Source of the DNA: Varibaculum cambriense DSM 15806
GTDB lineage: Bacteria; Actinomycetota; Actinomycetes; Actinomycetales; Actinomycetaceae
DNA length: 64,000 nucleotides
NCBI RefSeq assembly: GCF_000420065.1
Contig: NZ_ATUF01000004.1
Span: forward strand, 124,001 to 188,000
Direction of reading: 5' to 3'
Shown here: positions 8,673-18,555 of the stretch, in pieces
How positions within the stretch are numbered: the first letter of the stretch is position 1
How the letters are laid out: each line of letters opens with the position of its first letter
Position numbers and translations under genes: made by a program
Notes under the pieces: generated by a model
Told to the model about the DNA's origin: nothing
Databases searched by the model: none
The model's input: only the letters and a program-made list of their open reading frames with translations

Positions 8673-10019
8673 ATGGGATTTTTATGGGAAGTAGGCCCGG
8701 TATGGGTCTACCTTTTTTGGATATTAATTTTTGTTCTGCAAATGCTAGTGGCCGAAATGCATCGCCGTTGGACTTGGACTGCCTTTGCCCTTTGGACAGT
8801 CGGCGGAGTTTTGCTGATTCCCTATGTCATCATCCACGGGGTTCCTATGGTGGGGTGGTTTCCCTTCGGAAAATTTATTATTATGCTCGCCACGGCTACT
8901 ATGACGGCATTTCTGCTGCACTGGGGTAAACGCAATCCTCTAAAAGCTCGCCGTTATGCGATTTGGTTTGGGGTTGCCCTCTGGATCGGGCTGGCAGTAA
9001 ACATCATGGAAGCCAATATTCGCGACCTCACCATCTATTTTGAAGCTGACACCTACCGCGCCTGTGCCACCAACTTCCAATGCCTAATGGATATCGATTC
9101 CGCCCGTTCAATTTCGATGATTGAGGGACTACCGGAAACTCGCGGAATCACCGCAGCTAGTGGTTCTGTCGCTTGGTATCAAGCTGCCGCCGAGGCTTTT
9201 CAGACCAGCGGAGTAGGAATCGACCCCGCCACTGGGTTCCGCACCATCGGTGGCTATTGGAACCTACTCTCGGCCGCCGCCGGGGTGCTAAACATTATTA
9301 CTATTACCGGACTGGGAAAAATTTTTGTTTCTTCGGCAAAGAAAGGAAAGGTACAGGGCTTGATTTGGGCGGATATGGCCTGGCCTTGGATTATTGCCTA
9401 CGATCTGTGGAATCATTCTTTCCTGTACAACTCGCTTGCCGACTATACCTGGTACTGCACTCTGGCGTTACTGCTAGCTTGTACGGTACCTGCCTTCACC
9501 TGGGCAAAAGGGCAATGGATCTGGTTCCGTTGTTTCACTTTGATGTTCTGGATTGCGGCCAACAATATCCTCCCGGAACTGCTAGTGCGCCCCTCCATTA
9601 TGACTAACTACGCCACTATGAACCCAGTGGCCAATGTCGTGTGTGCCTGGTTAGCTTTGCTATCCAATGTGGCGCTGTTTGTTTATTGGCTTTACAAGAT
9701 GAAGAAACATCACCGTAATCCCTGGACAAACTGCCTCTTCTTTGAGTTGGGGGCGTTTAGAAAAGTTGTAAAGCTCTATGCAGATGACAAAGACAAGTAC
9801 TTCCTAACTGACTTCATTCCCGAAACTCCCGCCCAGCTGGGTTTGGAACCGGAATCTCCAAAGCCACCAGTAGACGGATATATCGGGTGGATGCCTTGGT
9901 GGAAGGAAGATAAACGGTATCCGAAACTGCGCACTCCGCTTTCAGTCGATCCCAAACTGGTCGAGAAAGGGATCAAGTCTGATCCGAGTTGGGATGTTAC
10001 CAAAGGAAAGGAAGTCTAA
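8673..10019 (+). CDS. Large multi-pass membrane protein, paralogue of 6446-7405 (DUF5692-like)
   Basis: A 448-residue membrane protein that shares with the 319-residue neighbour the blocks VGWFPFGKF, VNIMEANIRD, YWNLLSAAAGVLN, WIIAYDLWNHSFLYNSLAD and CTVPAFTWAKGQWIWFR. It differs by an insertion of roughly 60 residues with several Cys (region CATNFQCLMD) after the NIMEANIRD block, and by a soluble C-terminal tail of about 90 residues rich in Pro and charged residues. The ATG at 8673 follows AAGGA by six bases. It is divergent from the SRPBCC gene. Function is not known to me; the shared motifs and paired arrangement imply that both membrane proteins work on the same kind of substrate. Confidence 0.8.
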   Translation: MGFLWEVGPVWVYLFWILIFVLQMLVAEMHRRWTWTAFALWTVGGVLLIPYVIIHGVPMVGWFPFGKFIIMLATATMTAFLLHWGKRNPLKARRYAIWFGVALWIGLAVNIMEANIRDLTIYFEADTYRACATNFQCLMDIDSARSISMIEGLPETRGITAASGSVAWYQAAAEAFQTSGVGIDPATGFRTIGGYWNLLSAAAGVLNIITITGLGKIFVSSAKKGKVQGLIWADMAWPWIIAYDLWNHSFLYNSLADYTWYCTLALLLACTVPAFTWAKGQWIWFRCFTLMFWIAANNILPELLVRPSIMTNYATMNPVANVVCAWLALLSNVALFVYWLYKMKKHHRNPWTNCLFFELGAFRKVVKLYADDKDKYFLTDFIPETPAQLGLEPESPKPPVDGYIGWMPWWKEDKRYPKLRTPLSVDPKLVEKGIKSDPSWDVTKGKEV

Positions 10020-10041
10020 CTGCCTGTAAAAATGCAAAATA

Positions 10042-10053
10042 GAACGTTTGTTC
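10042..10053. promoter_or_regulatory. LexA (SOS) box upstream of uvrA
   Basis: GAACGTTTGTTC matches the actinobacterial/Bacillus LexA operator core GAAC-N4-GTTC exactly, with a further G after the right arm. It ends 13 bases before the uvrA start codon, as expected for a LexA-repressed nucleotide-excision-repair gene. Confidence 0.85.
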
Positions 10054-10066
10054 GTAGGATAGGAAC

Positions 10067-12901
10067 GTGGATGAAAAACTGGTAGTTAAAGGGGCACGGG
10101 AACATAACCTGCGTAACGTGGGTATTGAGATTCCTCGCGATCAGATGGTGGTGTTTACCGGGCTGTCCGGTTCGGGGAAGTCTTCACTGGCTTTCGATAC
10201 CATTTTCGCGGAAGGACAACGCCGCTATGTAGAGTCTCTGTCCTCTTATGCTCGCCAGTTCTTGGGGCGCCTGGATAAGCCAGATGTGGATTTTATTGCC
10301 GGGCTTTCTCCGGCGGTTTCTATCGACCAAAAATCTACCTCCCGGAATCCGCGTTCTACCGTCGGTACGATTACCGAGGTCTACGACTACTTACGTTTAC
10401 TTTATGCCCGCGCCGGGCAGGCTTACTGCCCGGAATGCGGGGAAAAAATCCAGGCGCAAACCGCGCAACAGATCGTGGATCGGCTGCTAACCCTGCCGGA
10501 AAAAACCCGGTTTCAGATTTTGGCTCCGGTGGTGCGCGGCCGTAAAGGCGAATATAGCGAACTGTTTGCGGACCTGGTGTCCCAGGGGTTCTCGGCGGCA
10601 GTGGTCGACGGGGAAACCGTGCGTCTTACTCAGCCACCTAAGCTGGAACGCAAAATCAAACACGATATTTTTGTGCGCGTCGATCGCCTAGTTATGAAAG
10701 AGGGGGTACGCACCCGACTTTCTGACTCGATTGAGACCGCCCTGAAACTAGCAGACGGACTAGTAGTGGTGGATTTTGTGGATCGAGATGTTTCTGATCC
10801 TCAGCGGTCGCGGCGTTTTTCTGAAAATCGCGCCTGCCCCAATGATCACCCCCTACAGCTGGAGGAAATTGAGCCACGTACATTTTCCTTCAATGCTCCC
10901 TATGGGGCTTGTCCAGATTGCTCCGGCCTGGGATCGCATCTAGAGGTTGATCCGGAACTGGTGGTTCCCAACCCGGAACTTTCTATCGCCGAGGGCGCGA
11001 TTCGCCCCTGGTCCACCAAAAATAAATATCTAATGCACATGGTCGCGGGGCTAGGGGAGGAACTGGGATTCGATCTGGATACTCCCTTCCGCGAGCTATC
11101 GGCCGCCGAAAAGAAAGCTCTGTTACGAGGGCGCGACTATCGGGTGAAAGTAAAGTTCCGGAATCGTTGGGGAAGAATGCGCACCTATTCTTCTGGATTC
11201 GAGGGAGCGATCCCTTGGATTATGCGCAAGCGCGAAGAAACCGAGTCCGAAGTAATGCGCGCCCGCTACGAAGGCTATATGCGCCAGGTGCCTTGTTCTA
11301 CCTGTCACGGTGCCCGTCTAAAACCGGAAGTTTTGGCGGTAAAAATCGGGAAACTAAATATCGCAGAGCTAACAAAACTTTCAATCGCTGCCAGTGGTAA
11401 ATATCTAGCGGAAGTGGAACTTACCGGACCGGCCAAGAAAATCGCGGAACCTATTCTGAAAGAAGTGCAGGTACGCTTGCAATTCTTACAAGATGTGGGT
11501 CTGGGCTATTTAACCCTAGCGCGGGGAGCAGCCACGCTTTCCGGGGGAGAAGCCCAGCGGATTCGCCTGGCCACCCAGATCGGGTCGGGGCTGGTCGGAG
11601 TACTTTATGTGCTCGATGAGCCTTCGATTGGGTTGCATCAACGTGATAATCATAAGCTGATCGAAACCCTCAAGAAGCTACGCGATCTCGGGAATACGCT
11701 GCTGGTGGTGGAGCATGACGAGGACACTATTCGCGCTAGCGACTGGATAGTTGATATCGGGCCGGAAGCCGGAGAACACGGGGGAGAAGTCCTCTATTCG
11801 GGTCCAGTACCGGGGATCGCGGATTGTAAGCGCTCCCTCACGGGGCAATATTTATCGGGGAAAAAGCAAATCGCAATCCCCGAAAAACGACGCCAGATCG
11901 AAAAAGAGCGACAACTAAAAATTATTGGGGCGCGCGAAAACAATCTCAAGAATATAGATGTTTCGATTCCTCTAGGTAAGTTAGTGCTGGTAACCGGGGT
12001 GTCGGGGTCGGGTAAATCCACCCTGATTAACCAGGTAATGTACCAGGCGCTAGCCGCGAAGCTGCAGCGAAAAAGAGTGGTTCCCGGGCGCCATAAAGAG
12101 ATTGCAGGCATCGAGCATCTGGACAAGGTGGTGCACGTAGATCAAAGCCCGATTGGGCGTAATCCTCGCTCCAACCCGGCTACCTATACCGGGGTGTGGG
12201 ATGCTGTCCGCGCCCTCTTTGCGCAAACCCCGGAAGCACAGCTACGCGGATATGGACCCGGGCGTTTCTCCTTCAATGTGAAAGGAGGACGCTGCGAGTC
12301 TTGTAAAGGGGACGGCACCCTCAAGATTGAGATGAACTTCCTGCCGGACGTGTATGTGCCCTGTGAGGTGTGTGGGGGTGCGCGCTATAACCAGGAAACC
12401 TTAGAGATTAAATATCGAGGCAAATCGGTAGCTGAGGTGCTCGATATGCCAATCAGTGAAGCGGCAGAATTCTTCGCTCCCATAAATAAAATCTCGCGCC
12501 ATCTGAATACCTTAGTAGAAGTGGGACTAGGATACCTGCGGCTAGGTCAAAGCGCCACCACCCTATCCGGTGGGGAAGCCCAACGGGTCAAACTGGCCAG
12601 TGAACTGCAGAGACGGTCCAATGGGCGCACCATTTATGTACTCGATGAACCCACCACCGGGCTGCACCTGGAAGATATCCGTAAATTAATGCTGGTGTTG
12701 CAGTCCTTGGTTGACAAGGGCAACTCGGTAATCGTGATCGAGCATAATCTGGATGTGATCAAGTGCGCCGATTGGGTGATTGATTTAGGTCCCGAGGGCG
12801 GAGACGGCGGAGGCAGGCTAGTGGCTCAAGGTACTCCGGAGCAAGTAGCAAAAGTCAAAGCTTCCTACACCGGACAGTACCTGCGCGCAATGTTGAAGTG
12901 A
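10067..12901 (+). CDS. uvrA: Excinuclease ABC subunit UvrA
   Basis: UvrA recognises bulky DNA lesions and loads UvrB in nucleotide excision repair. This is a full-length 944-residue protein with two ABC ATPase modules: Walker [10 protein letters not shown] near residue 33 and GVSGSGKST near 645, and two LSGGEAQR signatures. Zinc-finger cysteines are seen in CPECGEK, CPNDHP and [15 protein letters not shown] and CESCKG with CEVCGGARY. The start is GTG at 10067, with AGGAT six bases before it. A LexA box lies immediately upstream, so SOS induction is expected. No other uvr gene is adjacent. Confidence 0.98.
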   Translation: MDEKLVVKGAREHNLRNVGIEIPRDQMVVFTGLSGSGKSSLAFDTIFAEGQRRYVESLSSYARQFLGRLDKPDVDFIAGLSPAVSIDQKSTSRNPRSTVGTITEVYDYLRLLYARAGQAYCPECGEKIQAQTAQQIVDRLLTLPEKTRFQILAPVVRGRKGEYSELFADLVSQGFSAAVVDGETVRLTQPPKLERKIKHDIFVRVDRLVMKEGVRTRLSDSIETALKLADGLVVVDFVDRDVSDPQRSRRFSENRACPNDHPLQLEEIEPRTFSFNAPYGACPDCSGLGSHLEVDPELVVPNPELSIAEGAIRPWSTKNKYLMHMVAGLGEELGFDLDTPFRELSAAEKKALLRGRDYRVKVKFRNRWGRMRTYSSGFEGAIPWIMRKREETESEVMRARYEGYMRQVPCSTCHGARLKPEVLAVKIGKLNIAELTKLSIAASGKYLAEVELTGPAKKIAEPILKEVQVRLQFLQDVGLGYLTLARGAATLSGGEAQRIRLATQIGSGLVGVLYVLDEPSIGLHQRDNHKLIETLKKLRDLGNTLLVVEHDEDTIRASDWIVDIGPEAGEHGGEVLYSGPVPGIADCKRSLTGQYLSGKKQIAIPEKRRQIEKERQLKIIGARENNLKNIDVSIPLGKLVLVTGVSGSGKSTLINQVMYQALAAKLQRKRVVPGRHKEIAGIEHLDKVVHVDQSPIGRNPRSNPATYTGVWDAVRALFAQTPEAQLRGYGPGRFSFNVKGGRCESCKGDGTLKIEMNFLPDVYVPCEVCGGARYNQETLEIKYRGKSVAEVLDMPISEAAEFFAPINKISRHLNTLVEVGLGYLRLGQSATTLSGGEAQRVKLASELQRRSNGRTIYVLDEPTTGLHLEDIRKLMLVLQSLVDKGNSVIVIEHNLDVIKCADWVIDLGPEGGDGGGRLVAQGTPEQVAKVKASYTGQYLRAMLK

Positions 12902-13026
12902 GGTTCTCTTAAAGAAAGAGAGCAATGAGACAAGTAATGCCGAAGCTGAAAGAATAACGGCTCATGTCTTTTCCGCTGTGCTAATCTACGGGAAAGAGAA
13001 ACCTATTTTGAATTGGAGATTCGCCA

Positions 13027-14844
13027 ATGGGAGCTCCCCTTATCGATCTATTGCAATTCACTTCGGTGTCTGCAGCAGTCCTTGATCGTGCGCGCAGGCG
13101 TCCGCGGCAAATAGCGGTCGAACGTCCTTCAGTATTGGGTGCAGCTTGGGAGAAAATCTCGGCAGCTTCTCTGGGAGACGCGATCCGGGCAGCCGGTTTA
13201 GGGTGGATCGGACTGGGACTCGAACCGGGAGATGCGGTTTCTATTTTAGGATCCACCTCTTACGAGTGGATGGTTATGGATCTGGGGGCGCAAGCAGCGG
13301 GGCTGGTAACGGTACCTATCTACGAAACTGATTCCTACGAACAGGTGAAGTGGATTACGCAAAAAGCCCAGGTAAAGGCGGTTATTACCGATTCTACGGT
13401 ACAAGCCAATATGATCCGTCAGCTAGATAAAGAACCGGAACTCGCCGGGCAAATCTCGGTGGTTTTTTCTCTAGATGACTCTGGTTTTACCCGACTGCTA
13501 GAACACGGACGCGCTATTTCCCCCGCGGAACTTGATGAACGCTTAGTACAAATAAAACTTGATGACCTGTGCACTATTGTTTTTACTTCCGGGACTACCG
13601 GGCGTCCCAAAGGGGTGGAAATTACCCACGCAAACTTTTTGCGTCCCTTAAACGCGGTAATCGAACGGCGCAGTTGGAACGACTGGATTTACAACCCGGG
13701 GGCGCGGGTTATTTATTTTCTGCCAGTAGCCCACGTACTCGCGCGTTTCTTGGGATACCAGCAGCTGGTAGGACACGGTACCGCCGCATTTTTGCCCAAC
13801 CCGAAAACCATTGTGCAAGATATGCAGACCTTTAAACCGAACGCGCTGCTAGTGGTACCGCGGGTGCTGGAAAAAATTTATAACGCTGCTGATGCTACTG
13901 CTGGTTCTGGGATTAAACTGCGGATTTTCCGGATGGCAGCCCGCACCGCCGAGCAGTGGGCGCGCCTGAAAGAATCGGGCGAAGAAATTTCTTTCGGACA
14001 AAAAGTCAAGATTCGCATGGCTCGACGGCTAGTCCTAAATAAGATTCGCAAACTGATGGGCGGTAACCTGCAGGGTATCGTATCTGGGGGAGCCCCTATG
14101 GCCGAGCGGCTCGGCCGGTTCTTTATCGGGTGCGGAATCGAAGTCTTGCAAGGATATGGCGCTACCGAAACTAGTGGACCTCTGACTATGTCTGACCGGA
14201 TCGGAAATAAAACCGGATATGTGGGGCAACCGTTGCTGTGTAATGAAGTGCGTCTGGGTGAGGGCGGCGAGCTGCAGGCACGCGGAGGCTCGATTATGCG
14301 CGGCTATCACGGGGAAGAGCAACTTACCCGGGAAGCCTTTACCGAGGATGGGTGGCTAAAAACCGGGGATATCGCGCAGATCGATCCGGATGGAAACGTT
14401 AAAATTACCGGACGCGCTAAGGAAATCATTGTGACTGCCGGGGGGAAAAACGTGGCCCCCGAGGTTTTAGAAGAACGCCTGAAGGGGCATCCCCTCATCT
14501 CGCAGGTGATGGTGGTGGGGGACAATAAACCGTTCGTAGCGGCCTTAGTCACTCTCGATAAAGAAATGTTGCCCACCTGGCTGAAAAATCACGGCATCGC
14601 GCAAATGGATGTTACCCGCGCCGCCCGTGATCCGCGGGTATTGGAGGCCTTACAGCGGGCAGTCCAGCGCACCAACCGGGCAGTATCTCGGGCAGAATCT
14701 ATCCGTAAAATCAAAGTACTTACCACCGAGTGGACTACTGAAAATGGGATGCTGACCCCGTCACTAAAGATTAAACGTAATCGGATTCGGGATGCCTATG
14801 GGGAGCAAATCGAGGATCTCTACGCCAAGACAGACAAGAAATAA
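13027..14844 (+). CDS. Long-chain fatty-acid-CoA ligase (AMP-forming), second copy
   Basis: A 605-residue ANL-superfamily acyl-CoA synthetase, paralogous to the one at 1571-3457 along its whole length. It has FTSGTTGRPKG at about residues 186-196, the QGYGATETSG motif, the canonical DGWLKTGDIA motif and GRAKEIIVTAGGKNVAPE. Both copies end with the same block (RTN-x-x-VSRAESIRKI, ENGM-x-TPSLK-x-KR). The ATG at 13027 has GGAG eight bases upstream. It probably activates fatty acids for phospholipid synthesis or exchange; substrate chain length cannot be read from the sequence. The gene lies alone between uvrA and rnpB. Confidence 0.9.
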   Translation: MGAPLIDLLQFTSVSAAVLDRARRRPRQIAVERPSVLGAAWEKISAASLGDAIRAAGLGWIGLGLEPGDAVSILGSTSYEWMVMDLGAQAAGLVTVPIYETDSYEQVKWITQKAQVKAVITDSTVQANMIRQLDKEPELAGQISVVFSLDDSGFTRLLEHGRAISPAELDERLVQIKLDDLCTIVFTSGTTGRPKGVEITHANFLRPLNAVIERRSWNDWIYNPGARVIYFLPVAHVLARFLGYQQLVGHGTAAFLPNPKTIVQDMQTFKPNALLVVPRVLEKIYNAADATAGSGIKLRIFRMAARTAEQWARLKESGEEISFGQKVKIRMARRLVLNKIRKLMGGNLQGIVSGGAPMAERLGRFFIGCGIEVLQGYGATETSGPLTMSDRIGNKTGYVGQPLLCNEVRLGEGGELQARGGSIMRGYHGEEQLTREAFTEDGWLKTGDIAQIDPDGNVKITGRAKEIIVTAGGKNVAPEVLEERLKGHPLISQVMVVGDNKPFVAALVTLDKEMLPTWLKNHGIAQMDVTRAARDPRVLEALQRAVQRTNRAVSRAESIRKIKVLTTEWTTENGMLTPSLKIKRNRIRDAYGEQIEDLYAKTDKK

Positions 14845-14897
14845 TTCCGATGCTCTTTTACGCCCTGTCCCCGGGGTATCGATCGAAAGTTTCGGGA

Positions 14898-15248
14898 GAT
14901 CAGCCGGCCTATAAGCCGGGTTCTGTACTGGCTATGCCAGCGGCGACCATCTATCTACGACGTACATTACCGCACGCCTTTAGCAACCTACCCGCAAGTT
15001 AAAGGCGGACCACCGAACTTGCTGCTTGGTCTTGCTCCGGATGGGGTTTACCTAGCTGGTCAAGTCACCTTGACCACTGGTGGTCTCTTACACCGCCTTT
15101 TCACCCTTACCAACGCTAGCGCGTGGCGGTTTGTTTTCTGCGGCACTAGCCCGCGGGTCGCCCCGGGTGGCTGTTAGCCATCATCCTGTCCTGTGGAGCC
15201 CGGACTTTCCTCGACTATCGCTAGCCGCGGCCGCCCGGCCGACTGATC
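14898..15248 (-). ncRNA. rnpB: RNase P RNA (bacterial type A-like)
   Basis: The catalytic RNA of RNase P, about 351 nt on the minus strand. Its 5' end GATCAGTCGGCC pairs with the 3' end GGCCGGCTGATC to give P1. The hallmark segment GAGGAAAGTCCGGGCTCC follows the 5' end, and the complement of GGGTTCTGTAC with the adjacent ACAGAACCCGGCTTA lies near the 3' end, as in nearly all bacterial P RNAs. A -10/-35 pair lies just upstream. Ends are set by P1 pairing and could be off by a few bases. Confidence 0.95.
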
Positions 15249-15255
15249 CGGGTCA

Positions 15256-15284
15256 ATAATACCCAAAACCGCCCTCTGGTCGAA
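15256..15284 (-). promoter_or_regulatory. Promoter of rnpB
   Basis: On the minus strand TTCGAC (15284-15279) and TATTAT (15261-15256) are separated by 17 bp, and the -10 ends 7 bp before the first paired base of the RNase P RNA. Confidence 0.65.
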
Positions 15285-15347
15285 AGCAAAGCGCGATTGT
15301 ATGAATCCGCAATGATAAATAGCAGTAACCGATTTTTCTAGGGTTGC

Positions 15348-15353
15348 TAGACT
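15348..15353 (+). promoter_or_regulatory. -10 element of a probable leaderless promoter
   Basis: TAGACT lies seven bases before the ATG at 15361. GGGAG is present but only two bases from the start codon, too close to act as a ribosome site, so initiation on a leaderless mRNA is more likely. Confidence 0.5.
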
Positions 15354-15360
15354 GGGAGAC

Positions 15361-15984
15361 ATGGTTGCCTATATAGATATTCACCCAGTTAATCCGCAAG
15401 CGCGGTTAATCACTAAAGCTGCTGACATTATTCGAGATGGGGGAGTGATCGCTTACCCTACTGATTCGGGATATGCCCTGGGCTGTAAACTCGGGAACAA
15501 AGCGGGGCTAGAGCGGATCCAAAATATCCGCAAGCTACCTAAAACCCATAACTTTACCCTCATCTGTCATGACTTTAAGCAGCTGGGGAAGCTGGTAATT
15601 GTAGACAATTCGGCGTTTAAGCTAATAAATCGGCTTACTCCCGGGCCTTTTACCTTCATTATGAAGGGTGACAAAGCGGTACCGCGGATCATGGTCAACC
15701 CCAAGAAAAAGACCGTAGGGGCACGGATTCCCAATCACCTAACCACCTTGGCGCTGGTAGAAGAATTGGGGGAGCCCCTGATGTCCTCCACTTTAATTTT
15801 GCCGGATAAAGAGGTACCAGAAGCTAACGGTTGGGAAATCCGCGACGAAATTGGTTACCTGCTAGATGCGGTAATTGAAGGGCCGGTAGAAGAAGCTCGT
15901 CCTACCACGGTTATTGATCTAACCGGAGAAGTTCCCGAGGTGGTTCGCCAGGGTGCCGGTGATCTTTCGGACGTAATGCTCTAG
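15361..15984 (+). CDS. YciO-family protein (Sua5/YrdC/YciO superfamily)
   Basis: A 207-residue YrdC-fold protein. It carries [12 protein letters not shown] near the N-terminus and [16 protein letters not shown], which matches YciO (LDKSHNFTL in E. coli) rather than the K-x-R-P signature of true threonylcarbamoyl-AMP synthases TsaC/Sua5. YciO proteins have a related but poorly defined activity, so t6A synthesis should not be assumed; the cell probably has a separate TsaC. The stop codon overlaps the GTG start of rarA by one base, so the two are co-translated. The start was chosen from the leaderless -10 element. Confidence 0.82.
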   Translation: MVAYIDIHPVNPQARLITKAADIIRDGGVIAYPTDSGYALGCKLGNKAGLERIQNIRKLPKTHNFTLICHDFKQLGKLVIVDNSAFKLINRLTPGPFTFIMKGDKAVPRIMVNPKKKTVGARIPNHLTTLALVEELGEPLMSSTLILPDKEVPEANGWEIRDEIGYLLDAVIEGPVEEARPTTVIDLTGEVPEVVRQGAGDLSDVML

Positions 15985-17336
15985 TGGATCTTTTCCAGCA
16001 GGCCGCGCTCAACGAACAGGGGATACCCGCGTTCTCCGACACCGCACCTTTGGCGGTGCGGATGCGTCCACTCAATATTGACGAGGTAGTCGGGCAAGCA
16101 CATTTGCTGGAGCCGGGATCTCCCCTAAGGCGACTTTTAGAACCTCAGGGCAGCGCGGGCGCGGTTAACTCTATTATTTTTTGGGGTCCGCCGGGAACTG
16201 GGAAAACCACCCTGGCCTATCTGGTAGCCACCGTCTCGCAGCGAAGCTTCGTTGAGGTCAGCGCGGTTTCTGCTGGAGTCAAAGAAGTACGAGCAGTTAT
16301 CAAGGAGGCGCGCGGGCAGCTACGCGCTACCGGGAAACAAACCGTACTTTTTGTGGACGAGGTGCATCGCTTCTCTAAGTCCCAGCAAGACGCCCTCCTG
16401 CCAGCAGTCGAAAACTCTTGGGTAATTTTGGTGGCGGCCACTACCGAGAACCCTTCCTTCTCAGTAGTATCTCCGTTGCTATCGCGCTCTTTGCTCCTTA
16501 CTTTGAACCCGCTAACTAAGCAGGACGTGAAAGAAGTGCTGCGGCGCGCCCTCACCGATGAACGCGGGCTGAAAGGGAAGGTAACAGCCAACGAGGACGC
16601 CCTAACTCGCCTTGCGGATTTAGGGGGAGCCGATGGACGCAAAGCGCTTACTTTATTAGAGGCCGCCGCCGAGGGGGCGCTCTCTGCGGGACGCAGCGCC
16701 CTGACCACTGAAGATATTGCCCGCGCTGCCGATACCGCAATAGTGAAATATGATCGCGATGATCACTATGACGTGATTAGTGCTTTTATTAAGTCTATGC
16801 GCGGCTCCGATGTGGATGCCACCTTGCATTATTTGGCGCGCATGATTGAAGGGGGAGAGGACCCCCGATTCATTGCGCGCCGGATCATGATTTGTGCCAG
16901 CGAAGATGTGGGGATGGCTGACCCGCATGCGTTACAAATTGCGGTGTCTGCCGCGCAGGCAGTCCAGATGATTGGAATGCCCGAGGGGCGGATTATTTTG
17001 GCCGAGGCTGCGGTGACAGTAGCTACCGCCCCGAAATCTAATGCGTCCTATATGGCAATCGAAGCCGCAATCAAAGATGTCCGCGCCGGAAAAAGTGACC
17101 CGGTACCTACCCATCTGCGTGATTCTCATTACCCTGGAGCTAAGAAGCTGGGAGTATCCGGATATAAATACGCGCATGATTATCCGCACCATATTGTGAA
17201 ACAAACTTATCTACCTGCATCTTTAGTTGGTACTCGCTATTATTACCCGACCGATAACGGCTACGAAGATTTGGTTTCTAAACGCTTACACACCATCCGG
17301 GGCATTTTGGCCAATGGCGATGGTGAACCAAAATAA
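15984..17336 (+). CDS. rarA: Replication-associated recombination protein RarA (MgsA)
   Basis: A 450-residue AAA+ ATPase of the RarA/MgsA/WRNIP1 family that acts at stalled replication forks. It begins with the SSB-facing LFQQAAL segment, then [17 protein letters not shown], Walker [10 protein letters not shown] at about residues 71-79, Walker [21 protein letters not shown], sensor-1 AATTENPSF, and the C-terminal tetramerisation region with [15 protein letters not shown] and PDAALYWLARM-like sequence. The start is GTG, overlapping the preceding stop codon. Length and motif order are normal. Confidence 0.96.
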   Translation: MDLFQQAALNEQGIPAFSDTAPLAVRMRPLNIDEVVGQAHLLEPGSPLRRLLEPQGSAGAVNSIIFWGPPGTGKTTLAYLVATVSQRSFVEVSAVSAGVKEVRAVIKEARGQLRATGKQTVLFVDEVHRFSKSQQDALLPAVENSWVILVAATTENPSFSVVSPLLSRSLLLTLNPLTKQDVKEVLRRALTDERGLKGKVTANEDALTRLADLGGADGRKALTLLEAAAEGALSAGRSALTTEDIARAADTAIVKYDRDDHYDVISAFIKSMRGSDVDATLHYLARMIEGGEDPRFIARRIMICASEDVGMADPHALQIAVSAAQAVQMIGMPEGRIILAEAAVTVATAPKSNASYMAIEAAIKDVRAGKSDPVPTHLRDSHYPGAKKLGVSGYKYAHDYPHHIVKQTYLPASLVGTRYYYPTDNGYEDLVSKRLHTIRGILANGDGEPK

Positions 17337-17350
17337 GCTAGTCTAAAACA

Positions 17351-17410
17351 GTTGCCTACCGGCAACCCTGGGGTCTTAGCCCGCGTGGTGACCCCACCGG
17401 CATGACCGGT
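17351..17410 (+). promoter_or_regulatory. Structured leader of rpsD
   Basis: Three consecutive hairpins can form before the S4 gene: GTTGCC/GGCAAC (17351-17366), TGGGGTC/GACCCCA (17369-17396) and ACCGG/CCGGT (17396-17410). S4 is known to regulate its own operon in other bacteria by binding leader RNA, so this may be an autoregulatory leader. No known Rfam pattern was recognised by eye. Confidence 0.4.
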
Positions 17411-17448
17411 GAAATGCAAATTGAAGAACACATACAGGAGAAAACTAA

Positions 17449-18072
17449 ATGGGAAATAAGCGTTCGCGCAAACAGGTTCGTCTATCTCGTGCTTTGGGAA
17501 TCGCGTTAACCCCCAAGGCGCAGCGTTACTTTGACCGCCGCCCCTATGGGCCCGGCGAACATGGGCGGGCTCGGCGTCGTAGCGAATCTGACTACGCTAT
17601 CCGTTTGAAGGAAAAGCAGCGTCTGCGTGCCCAATACAATATCCGCGAGGCTCAGATGCATCGCCTATTCGAAGAGGCGCGGCGGATTAAAGGTATGACC
17701 GGTGACAACCTGATTATGCTGCTGGAGTCGCGTCTAGATGCCCTGGTATTGCGCTCTGGCTTTGCTCGCTCTATGCCGCAGGCTCGCCAGACGGTAGTTC
17801 ACCGTCACGTCCTGGTTGATGGCAAACCGGTTGATCGTCCCTCTTATCGGGTAAAGCCGGGTCAAGTTATTCAGATTTGCCCTAAGTCCCAGACCAAAGA
17901 TCCCTTTATTGTGGCAGCTGCGGGCTCTCACCGCGATGTACTCCCGGATGTGCCCCCCTATCTGGATGTGAATCTGGAACAGCTGCAGGCAACTTATCTG
18001 CGTTTGCCTGAGCGCGATGAAATCCCGGTAGTGTGCGATCTGCAGATGGTGGTTGAGCACTACTCACGCTAA
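17449..18072 (+). CDS. rpsD: 30S ribosomal protein S4
   Basis: S4 is a primary 16S rRNA-binding protein of the small subunit. The 207-residue protein begins with NKRSRKQVRLSRALGIALTPKA and has the S4 RNA-binding domain (SRLDALVLRSGFARSMPQARQ) at about residues 95-115. The N-terminal region lacks the Cys-zinc motif, i.e. it is the zinc-free form. It is a lone gene, not part of an alpha operon, as is usual in many actinobacteria. GGAG lies nine bases before the ATG. A structured leader precedes it and a strong hairpin follows. Confidence 0.97.
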   Translation: MGNKRSRKQVRLSRALGIALTPKAQRYFDRRPYGPGEHGRARRRSESDYAIRLKEKQRLRAQYNIREAQMHRLFEEARRIKGMTGDNLIMLLESRLDALVLRSGFARSMPQARQTVVHRHVLVDGKPVDRPSYRVKPGQVIQICPKSQTKDPFIVAAAGSHRDVLPDVPPYLDVNLEQLQATYLRLPERDEIPVVCDLQMVVEHYSR

Positions 18073-18088
18073 TCAAATATTCTTGTTA

Positions 18089-18122
18089 CTTGATGCCTCC
18101 CGATTTTTCGGGGGGCATCAAG
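18089..18122 (+). terminator. Terminator hairpin of rpsD
   Basis: CTTGATGCCTCCCGA and TCGGGGGGCATCAAG form a 15-bp stem with one G-T pair around a TTTT loop, 17 bp after the rpsD stop. It has no downstream T-run but is very stable. Confidence 0.75.
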
Positions 18123-18201
18123 CATATTCGGCTTGGTTCTGGACTTTGCGCTCGGTAGGGTAAATTAGCTACATACAAGCATTCTTTAGGAAGGAATAAC
18201 A

Positions 18202-18555
18202 ATGAGCGTGGGTGAGATTGCTTCATTAATCGCCGCTATAGCTTTTTTGCTATTAGTAATGTTCCTCGCGATACCGCTATGGAAATTGGGTAAAGTCTTT
18301 GATCAGTTGCAAGGATCAATTGAACAGGTAGCCGCCGACACCGGAGATACTGTTAAGGAAGTTTCCCAAACGGTTCGAGATGCCAATGCCCAGCTGGTGC
18401 GAGTCGATGCGGTTACCACTTCCGCTGCGCAAGTCGCGCAAGATATCTCTGCGGTTTCTACCTTGGTGTCTTCCACCTTCGCCGGTCCTTTAATTAAACT
18501 CTCAGCCTTCTCTTATGCGGCTCGTAAAATGTTTAACCGGAAAGGGCAAGACTGA
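18202..18555 (+). CDS. DUF948-family membrane protein
   Basis: A 117-residue protein with one N-terminal transmembrane segment (about residues 5-28) followed by a long predicted helical region with regular Gln/Val/Ala/Asp spacing (EQVAADTGDTVKEVSQTVRDANAQL), the pattern of the DUF948 family. Such proteins are regularly found just upstream of alaS in actinobacteria; their function is unknown. AGGAAGGA lies seven or so bases before the ATG. It overlaps the start of the next small gene as ATGA, so the two are translationally coupled and probably interact. Confidence 0.85.
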   Translation: MSVGEIASLIAAIAFLLLVMFLAIPLWKLGKVFDQLQGSIEQVAADTGDTVKEVSQTVRDANAQLVRVDAVTTSAAQVAQDISAVSTLVSSTFAGPLIKLSAFSYAARKMFNRKGQD

